Source: Photobacterium proteolyticum
GTDB lineage: Bacteria; Pseudomonadota; Gammaproteobacteria; Enterobacterales; Vibrionaceae
Reading direction: 5' to 3'
DNA: 64,000 nucleotides
NCBI RefSeq assembly: GCF_001939735.1
Contig: NZ_MJIL01000065.1
Span: 280-64,279 of the forward strand
The notes beneath the pieces are model-generated. The model was not told the DNA's origin and did no database searches. It was given only the letters and a program-made list of their open reading frames with translations. A program made the translations under genes and the position numbers. Shown piece after piece: positions 58,183 to 64,000 of this stretch (the stretch's first letter is position 1; the number at the start of each line of letters is the position of its first letter).

Positions 58183-59697
58183 ATGGAAACCGAGATAGAA
58201 CTGAAGTTTTTCGTCTCACCAGAATTTTCGAGTCAGTTATTACGCAAAATCTCTGAAGCGAAAATTTTGCAGCAAAGTAGTCGAATGCTAGGCAATGTCT
58301 ACTTCGACACCCCAGACCAAATTCTTCGCCAGCACGATATCGGCCTGCGGGTCCGTCGTTTTGATGATGTATTTGTTCAAACCTTGAAAACAGCAGGACG
58401 GGTGGTCGCAGGACTGCACCAGCGTCCGGAATACAATGCTGAAATCAATGGTACCGATCCTGATCTCTCCCTGCATCCTGTTGATGCCTGGCCGGAGAGT
58501 GTCAATGTTGCTGACGTCCAACAGCAATTAGCCCCGTTATTCTCAACCGATTTCGAACGCCAGCAATGGCTGGTTGCCATGCCAGACGGCAGCCAGGTTG
58601 AACTGGCCTTTGATCAGGGTGAAGTCAGCGCCGAAGGGCAGACCACGCCGATTTGCGAGGTTGAGCTGGAGCTGAAATCCGGTCAGACGGATGCGTTGTT
58701 TACGCTGGCCCGTGAATTATGTGCCGAGGGCGGAATGCGCCTTGGCAACCTGAGCAAGGCTGCGCGAGGCTATCGCCTTGCTGCCGGTTATCAGGGGGAT
58801 CAGGTCACTGCGCTGCCGTTTGTCCCTGTCCGGAGTGGTCAGAGTGTTGAGTCGGTCTTTGTTAATATCCTGGAGCATGCGCTCGGACACTGGCACTACC
58901 ACGAACAAATTTTCGCTGAACGTCAGGAATTGCCTGCTCTGTATCAGATCCATCAGGCGTTGACCCTGATCCGTCAGGCACTGGTGATCTTCGGTGGAAT
59001 GATCCCGCGCCGCGCCAGTGCCTTGGTACGCCAGGAACTGCAGTGGCTGGAAGGCGAGCTTGACTGGCTGGGCGAGTTTGCCAGTATTGAACAGTTGATG
59101 GCCGACAAAGGCCATGTCCTGAAGAAGCTCAATGCGCGCAAGGTACTGATGAAACAGCTACAGGCAAGACAGCAGAGGTTGCCTGAAGTCGAAGAGATGA
59201 TGCAGCTGCTGGAGTCGTCCCGTTATTGCGGCTTGCTGCTTGATCTTAGCCGTTGGATTTTGAGCCGCGGCTGGCAGCCATTCCTTGATGACAAGTCGCG
59301 TGAGCGCCTGGCCGGTGATATCAAGCCGTTTGCCGATCATGTGCTGAACCGCTCGTGGGAAGAGCTTGCTGACGTGTTTCCGGCTGAGCGCCAATTGAAC
59401 CGTATTGACTATCTCGACCAGCAACCACGCCTGAACCGTAACTTGTTGAGTGGCTTGTGTTTCGCCGAGCTGTATGACGAAGAGAAGCGTGCTGGTTTCA
59501 GAATGCCGTGGCTGGATTTGTTGCGTGGTATGGAAGACCTGCAGCAGCTGGAGCCAATCAGGTTGTTGCTGGAACAGCAGGAAGACGAAGATCGCACTCA
59601 GATCGAGAAATGGCTATCCCGTAAGGAAGAGTCACTGCTTCATGCCATGGATCAAACCCGTCAGATAGGGATCGAGCTGGCGCCTTACTGGCCGTAA
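58183..59697 (+). CDS. ygiF: Inorganic triphosphatase YgiF (CYTH-CHAD)
   Basis: YgiF hydrolyses tripolyphosphate. The 504-aa protein begins METEIELKFFV with the CYTH ExExK motif, has GLRVRRFDD and EVELELKSG in the triphosphate tunnel, and a C-terminal helical CHAD domain (from about residue 220) with conserved His and Lys/Arg that in other proteins binds polyphosphate. The ATG at 58183 is chosen because it puts ExExK at the usual N-terminus. It is divergent from the phosphate transporter pair, a thematically related neighbour. Confidence 0.92.
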   Translation: METEIELKFFVSPEFSSQLLRKISEAKILQQSSRMLGNVYFDTPDQILRQHDIGLRVRRFDDVFVQTLKTAGRVVAGLHQRPEYNAEINGTDPDLSLHPVDAWPESVNVADVQQQLAPLFSTDFERQQWLVAMPDGSQVELAFDQGEVSAEGQTTPICEVELELKSGQTDALFTLARELCAEGGMRLGNLSKAARGYRLAAGYQGDQVTALPFVPVRSGQSVESVFVNILEHALGHWHYHEQIFAERQELPALYQIHQALTLIRQALVIFGGMIPRRASALVRQELQWLEGELDWLGEFASIEQLMADKGHVLKKLNARKVLMKQLQARQQRLPEVEEMMQLLESSRYCGLLLDLSRWILSRGWQPFLDDKSRERLAGDIKPFADHVLNRSWEELADVFPAERQLNRIDYLDQQPRLNRNLLSGLCFAELYDEEKRAGFRMPWLDLLRGMEDLQQLEPIRLLLEQQEDEDRTQIEKWLSRKEESLLHAMDQTRQIGIELAPYWP

Positions 59698-59718
59698 ACT
59701 TAATGGCTATTGATGTTC

Positions 59719-59742
59719 AAACGCCTCGCAATTGCGGGGCGT
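59719..59742 (+). terminator. Probable terminator of ygiF
   Basis: ACGCCTCGC-AATT-GCGGGGCGT forms a 9-bp stem (one G-T pair) 21 nt past the stop, followed by TGTTAT. It lies against the convergent channel gene. Confidence 0.7.
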
Positions 59743-59744
59743 TG

Positions 59745-60533
59745 TTATATGGTACGTCTTTCGCGCTGATCGCTTTTGGCATCGAGCCGCTGTTCCAGAT
59801 CATCGATACGCTTTAGCAGCAGTTGTTGACTTGCCAACATTTGCTGCCATTCCTCTTCATGCCGGGCGGCATCTTTTTGCTGTTGTTTTTCAGGATCGGA
59901 AATCAGCGAGCTGACCAACCCTGCTACCATACCGAATAGACCGACTCCGCAAAGAATGATAACGGCTGCCAGAATTTTCCCGAGTGTGGTTACCGGGAAG
60001 TGATCGCCGTAGCCTACTGTCGAGATAGTAACAAATACCCACCAGAGCGCATCGCCGGCAGAATGGATGTTGGACTCGGGAGCATTGCCTTCCAGCATCA
60101 GTATCAATGCTGAACCGACTGTGACCAAGATTGTCAGGAGCAGGAAAATGGTGGCGACTGTCGCTTCACGACGGTTGCTGCGAATATGATGGAGAATATG
60201 ATGGCTGGATCGGAGCAGCCGGATGACACGGAAAATCTGGACGATACGGGCAAAGCGAAGAGGTTCGATCACCGGGATGCTGGCAATGAAGTCGGGCCAA
60301 TGATGTTTGAGATAGTGAATTTTGTGATTGCTGCGCGCGAGATCAGTCAATAATTGACACCAGAACAATAGGCAGATGAACGAGTCAACGCCCACAAATA
60401 GCATGTAAACGCTGTCTGTTTGCGGAATAAATATTAAGCTCGTCACAATGGCGAGCGACATGAACGAGAGGACCAGTGCCATTAGGCTCATCGGATTAAG
60501 TTCATGTTTGACCGCGTCGATCTTTTTCATCAT
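59745..60533 (-). CDS. Voltage-gated-type potassium channel
   Basis: The 262-aa membrane protein looks like a six-span ion channel: four N-terminal spans, an S4-like segment with regularly spaced Arg ([19 protein letters not shown]), a pore helix and the K+ selectivity filter STVGYGD near residue 172, then S6. A C-terminal coiled coil ([20 protein letters not shown]... LEQRLDAK) probably holds the tetramer together. No RCK domain is present. The physiological role is unknown. Confidence 0.9.
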   Translation of the reverse strand: MMKKIDAVKHELNPMSLMALVLSFMSLAIVTSLIFIPQTDSVYMLFVGVDSFICLLFWCQLLTDLARSNHKIHYLKHHWPDFIASIPVIEPLRFARIVQIFRVIRLLRSSHHILHHIRSNRREATVATIFLLLTILVTVGSALILMLEGNAPESNIHSAGDALWWVFVTISTVGYGDHFPVTTLGKILAAVIILCGVGLFGMVAGLVSSLISDPEKQQQKDAARHEEEWQQMLASQQLLLKRIDDLEQRLDAKSDQRERRTI

Positions 60534-60733
60534 TTAATTTTCGCAATTGCCTGCCGACCTATAGAATATCAGTTATTGTTTTGAGCATAAAAATAAATCA
60601 TAGCCAACTGCGGGGTGGGCAGTCTGGCCGGGACTTTTTGCTCGAAGTGATGGCAGGCATTGGAGCAATAGCCTCCTCACGGAAAGTCGTCATTATTTCC
60701 GGGGCTAGCATAATAATTAAATGGAGATTCCAA

Positions 60734-62335
60734 ATGGCAAAGATGGTTTTCAAACCCTGGGAAAAGGGACTGACCAATATTCGGCTAGTGCCGAAGCTGG
60801 TGCTGTTAATGGTATTCAGTACCGTTTTGCTGATCGGAAAGCAGTTATGGGATGCAAACACTTTTTATCAGTCGGTAGTCAGCATTCAGCAGGACCGCTC
60901 TCAGGAGCTGGCGGAAGCGAATGCGGCTATGCTGACAACGTTTTTGGCTCAGGGCGAGGCAGGAAAAGCCCTGGCAGAGCAGGCGATAGCTGCTCAGTCG
61001 AGTAGCTGGGACCATGGGGCGTACCTCTACCTTGTCGAGCGTGACAACGGAAAGCTTCTCGGGCATCCCGAGGCTAAAACAATCAACGGGCTGACAGCCT
61101 CAATGGAAAACGGTAATAGCCTGTCTGGCTTTTTGAACCAGTTTTCAGGGGCGGGTAGTCTGGTGCTGAGTAACCAGGAGCGCTTTGAGTATGCTGTCGA
61201 GCTACCTAAGTGGAACTGGCTGGTTGTCGCGTCACAGTCGGCGTCAGAGGCCGAAGCGTATTACAACGATTATTTGGTACAGGTTGCCTGGCAGACTGCA
61301 CTGATGATTGTGTCCTTTGTGGTGATTCTGCTCGGCGGCTCAAGCACTATGCTGCGCCAGACCCGCTACCTTGCGGACAATATTCAGCTGCTCGCTGCGC
61401 GTAATCTGTCTCAGCCGATTGAGATGGATTGCCGCGATGAGTACGGCGACTTGGCCCGCGAGCTGGAAAAGACCCGGACACAGCTGAAGGATGTGATCCA
61501 CAACCAGCGTGACGCGGCAGCCGAGCTATCGGGCCTTGCCGAAGTCATGTCGATCAGCATGATGGAGACCAAGGAGTCGGCGCAGGAAGAATTCAACGAA
61601 GTTGACCAGCTGGCCTCGGCGATGAGCGAGATGACCTCGACGGTCCAGACCGTGGCTGATCATGCCCGCGAAGCGTCGAATGCCACCGAAGGAACTTCAG
61701 AGCAGGCGACTCAGGGGCAACAGTTCGTTTCGCAGACCATCGGCACTATCAACCAGCTATCGCAGGATATCAGCCAGTCGGCGAATGCGGTGAACCAGGT
61801 TGAGGAGCGTGTCGAGCAAATTGGCAGCGTGATTGTCACTATCCAGAGTATCTCCGAGCAGACTAACTTGCTGGCACTGAATGCAGCTATCGAGGCGGCG
61901 CGTGCCGGTGATGCCGGCCGTGGTTTTGCCGTTGTTGCCGACGAAGTGCGTAATCTGGCCCAGCGTACCCAGCAGGCCACGGTCGAGATCCAGGAAATGA
62001 TCTCGCTGCTGCAAAATAGTGCCCAACAGGCTGTTGGCCTGATGGAGCAGAGTGTGGTGGAAGCCGCAGAAGGGGTGGATCTTGTAACCAACGCCGGGGG
62101 CGAGCTGGACAAGATCGTTGACCAGGTCCAGCGTATCAATGATATGAACTTCCAGATCGCATCCGCTGCCGAGCAGCAGAGTGCGGTTGCCGATGAAATG
62201 AGCCAGAACCTGACCAATGTTCGCGAGCTGGTGGAAGCTTCGGTGGTGGTAGTCACCGAGCTGACGGAAACATCGGAGACGATGCAGAACCATGCGACAG
62301 AGCTGGAAGGCAAAATCCAGGCCTTTCATGTCTGA
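60734..62335 (+). CDS. Methyl-accepting chemotaxis protein
   Basis: The 533-aa receptor has a transmembrane span at residues 17-39 ([20 protein letters not shown]), a Cache-like periplasmic sensor to about residue 175, a second span ([14 protein letters not shown]), a HAMP region and a cytoplasmic signalling domain with the hairpin tip [29 protein letters not shown]. The C-terminus lacks an NWETF-type CheR-binding pentapeptide. The ATG at 60734 has GGAG 7 nt upstream. The ligand cannot be inferred. Confidence 0.94.
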   Translation: MAKMVFKPWEKGLTNIRLVPKLVLLMVFSTVLLIGKQLWDANTFYQSVVSIQQDRSQELAEANAAMLTTFLAQGEAGKALAEQAIAAQSSSWDHGAYLYLVERDNGKLLGHPEAKTINGLTASMENGNSLSGFLNQFSGAGSLVLSNQERFEYAVELPKWNWLVVASQSASEAEAYYNDYLVQVAWQTALMIVSFVVILLGGSSTMLRQTRYLADNIQLLAARNLSQPIEMDCRDEYGDLARELEKTRTQLKDVIHNQRDAAAELSGLAEVMSISMMETKESAQEEFNEVDQLASAMSEMTSTVQTVADHAREASNATEGTSEQATQGQQFVSQTIGTINQLSQDISQSANAVNQVEERVEQIGSVIVTIQSISEQTNLLALNAAIEAARAGDAGRGFAVVADEVRNLAQRTQQATVEIQEMISLLQNSAQQAVGLMEQSVVEAAEGVDLVTNAGGELDKIVDQVQRINDMNFQIASAAEQQSAVADEMSQNLTNVRELVEASVVVVTELTETSETMQNHATELEGKIQAFHV

Positions 62336-62386
62336 CGACCACTTGTAAACGGCTGCCACGTTTCCGGAACGTGAGCCAGGTAACTG

Positions 62387-62414
62387 ACAACGCCCGCTAA
62401 CTAGCGGGCGTTGT
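62387..62414 (+). terminator. Intrinsic terminator of the chemotaxis receptor gene
   Basis: ACAACGCCCGCTA-AC-TAGCGGGCGTTGT forms a 13-bp perfect stem 52 nt past the stop. The T-run is weak (GTTATGTTATT). Confidence 0.75.
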
Positions 62415-62476
62415 GTTATGTTATTGCTAATAAGCATTTAATCCGCTTTGCCAGGGAATTGAATTAAGGAATCGAG

Positions 62477-64000
62477 ATGAACCAGCCTGCCCCGTTGATC
62501 ACCGCCGCCGACAAAGCCATCGAAAAAATTCAGAGTGCTCATTCTGAGCCGCTGGCCCTGTGGCCCGTGGAGCGCTTGCCGGAGCTGCGGCAGGTGCTTG
62601 GTTGCAGTGACTTTGTTACCGCATCGCTCGTACGGGATGGCCAGTTGCTGCCCTGGCTGGCAGATCATGTTGATGATACAGAGCATGCCAGCCAGTATCG
62701 CCAGCTTCTGGCTGACAAGCTGGCTTCAGCGACCGATGAGAACAGCCTGATGCGTTTGCTGCGTGCCTTTCGCCGCCAGGAGATGGTATGGATTGCCTGG
62801 CGAGATTTCACCGGCAAGGCATCTCTGACCCAAAGCCTTGATCATCTGTCGCAGCTGGCTGAAGCCCTGATTATGGAAGCCTATAACTGGCTGTATGCCC
62901 AATGCTGCAAGGAGTGGGGCACCCCGATGAATGCTCAGGGAGAGGCGCAGCCAATGTTGATCCTCGGCATGGGCAAGCTCGGTGGTGGCGAGCTGAACTT
63001 TTCCTCGGATATTGACCTGATCTTTACCTATCCGGAAAACGGCGAAACCGAAGGCGGGCGACGTAGTCTGGCCAATGCCCAGTTTTTTACCCGCTTGGGA
63101 CAGCGATTGATCAAGGCGCTGGATCAGCAGACATTTGACGGTTTTTGCTACCGGGTCGATATGCGGTTGCGTCCGTTTGGTGACAGCGGCCCGCTAGTGA
63201 TGAGCTATGCGGCACTCGAAGATTATTACCAGGAGCAAGGGCGGGACTGGGAGCGCTATGCGATGATCAAAGCGCGGGTGATGGGGCGAGAAAGCTTCAG
63301 CCAGTATCAGGAACTGCGCCAGATGCTGCGGCCTTTCGTATTCCGTCGCTATATCGATTTCAGTGCTATCCAATCATTACGACGAATGAAATCTATGATC
63401 AGCAGCGAGGTCCGCCGCCGTGGCCTGAACAACAATATTAAGCTAGGGGCGGGCGGGATCCGTGAAGTTGAGTTTATTGCCCAGTCGTTTCAGTTGATCC
63501 GCGGCGGGCGCGAGCCTAGCCTGCGCCATCGCGGGTTGCTTGAAACTCTTGCGGCAATGAAGCAGCTGGCATTGTTGCCGCAAGAGCAGGTTGCCGACCT
63601 TGAACAGGGATACTGCTTCTTGCGCCGGCTGGAAAACTTGCTGCAGGCGATCGACGACAAGCAAACCCAGACCTTGCCGGACAAAGTGCTGGACCGGCAC
63701 CGCCTGGCCTTTGCGATGGGGTATGATGACTGGGACGCGCTGCAGGCGGCAGTCGACAGTCATATGGGCGCGATTCACCAGGTCTTCGAGAACATTATCG
63801 GGTCCGAGGAAGAAGAGGTCCACTCTGCTGCCGATACCCAATACCATGAAATGTGGGCCATGGTGAAAAATGAGGAGGTCGTGCTCAGCATTCTTGACGA
63901 GCTGGCGGCCTCTGACGGCGCCAGCCAGGCCAGCACGCTATTGGGAATGAAGGCCGAATTGTCCAAGCGTACCCTAGGCCCTCGTGGCCGGGAGGTACTG
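62477..64000 (+). CDS. glnE: Glutamine synthetase adenylyltransferase/removase GlnE (5' part)
   Basis: GlnE adenylylates and deadenylylates glutamine synthetase in response to PII proteins and glutamine. An ATG at 62477 opens 508 codons without a stop to the window edge; the full protein is about 950 residues, so just over half is present. The N-terminal deadenylylase (removase) nucleotidyltransferase motif LGMGKLGGGELNFSSDIDLIF is near residue 165, and YRVDMRLRPFGDSGPLVMS follows. No frameshift was seen. It lies after the receptor gene behind a terminator and has its own ribosome-binding site (AAGGAATCGAG). Confidence 0.95.
   Translation, partial: MNQPAPLITAADKAIEKIQSAHSEPLALWPVERLPELRQVLGCSDFVTASLVRDGQLLPWLADHVDDTEHASQYRQLLADKLASATDENSLMRLLRAFRRQEMVWIAWRDFTGKASLTQSLDHLSQLAEALIMEAYNWLYAQCCKEWGTPMNAQGEAQPMLILGMGKLGGGELNFSSDIDLIFTYPENGETEGGRRSLANAQFFTRLGQRLIKALDQQTFDGFCYRVDMRLRPFGDSGPLVMSYAALEDYYQEQGRDWERYAMIKARVMGRESFSQYQELRQMLRPFVFRRYIDFSAIQSLRRMKSMISSEVRRRGLNNNIKLGAGGIREVEFIAQSFQLIRGGREPSLRHRGLLETLAAMKQLALLPQEQVADLEQGYCFLRRLENLLQAIDDKQTQTLPDKVLDRHRLAFAMGYDDWDALQAAVDSHMGAIHQVFENIIGSEEEEVHSAADTQYHEMWAMVKNEEVVLSILDELAASDGASQASTLLGMKAELSKRTLGPRGREVL

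Overview
The window is a core chromosomal segment of a gammaproteobacterium, almost certainly a member of the Vibrionaceae (Photobacterium or a close relative is my guess; the genus cannot be fixed from the sequence alone). The evidence is gene content and order: apaH-apaG-rsmA-pdxA-surA-lptD, djlA-rluA-rapA, thiBPQ, leuABCD, leuO with an MJ1255/VC2487-type glycosyltransferase beside it, ilvIH, pykF, rpsU-yqeY-dnaG-rpoD, tsaD/plsY/folBK/uppP/cca, gspAB, an SH3 protein with pit and its DUF47 partner, ygiF and glnE. Nearly all genes are intact and of normal family length, with short gaps or ATGA/TAATG overlaps inside operons and strong hairpin terminators between them.

Layout. 1-122: left end of an IS3-type insertion sequence, cut by the window edge. 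136-6986 (minus): lptD-surA-pdxA-rsmA-apaG-apaH (outer-membrane biogenesis, PLP synthesis, rRNA methylation, Ap4A hydrolysis). 7179-14607: djlA, a D-2-hydroxyacid dehydrogenase, rluA, rapA and a PIN-PhoH protein. 14655-18171 (minus): thiamine ABC transporter thiB-thiP-thiQ behind a TPP riboswitch. 18255-19037: DUF547 lipoprotein. 19142-24169 (minus): leuABCD with a leucine-rich leader peptide and an attenuator. 24385-29674 (plus): TetR, membrane-fusion protein and RND pump behind two identical-arm palindromes. 29795-31416: PAP2 phosphatase translationally coupled to a glycosyltransferase. 31762-37639: leuO, a long-chain acyl-CoA ligase and ilvIH. 37640-42509 is the least ordinary part: a tiny transcription unit with a 42-residue membrane protein, a GntR regulator, pykF with an upstream promoter-terminator pair that looks like a small RNA or attenuator, and about 1 kb of hairpin-rich non-coding DNA before a secreted HAD-like (DUF2608) protein.

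42587-64000: a tRNA with CAU anticodon (ileX-like), the macromolecular-synthesis operon rpsU-yqeY-dnaG-rpoD, tsaD, plsY, folBK, uppP, cca, gspAB, an SH3/coiled-coil membrane protein, the phosphate transporter pit and its accessory protein, ygiF (CYTH-CHAD), a potassium channel, a methyl-accepting chemotaxis protein and the 5' 1524 nt of glnE, which runs off the right edge.

Branched-chain amino acid synthesis is the main metabolic theme (leuABCD, leuO, ilvIH lie within 19 kb), with envelope functions (lptD, surA, gspAB, RND pump, PAP2-glycosyltransferase) second. No CRISPR array, prophage or toxin-antitoxin pair was seen. The best candidates for something undescribed are the 37751-38084 micro-operon, the 40806-40989 small RNA or attenuator, and the structured leader at 41196-41593.
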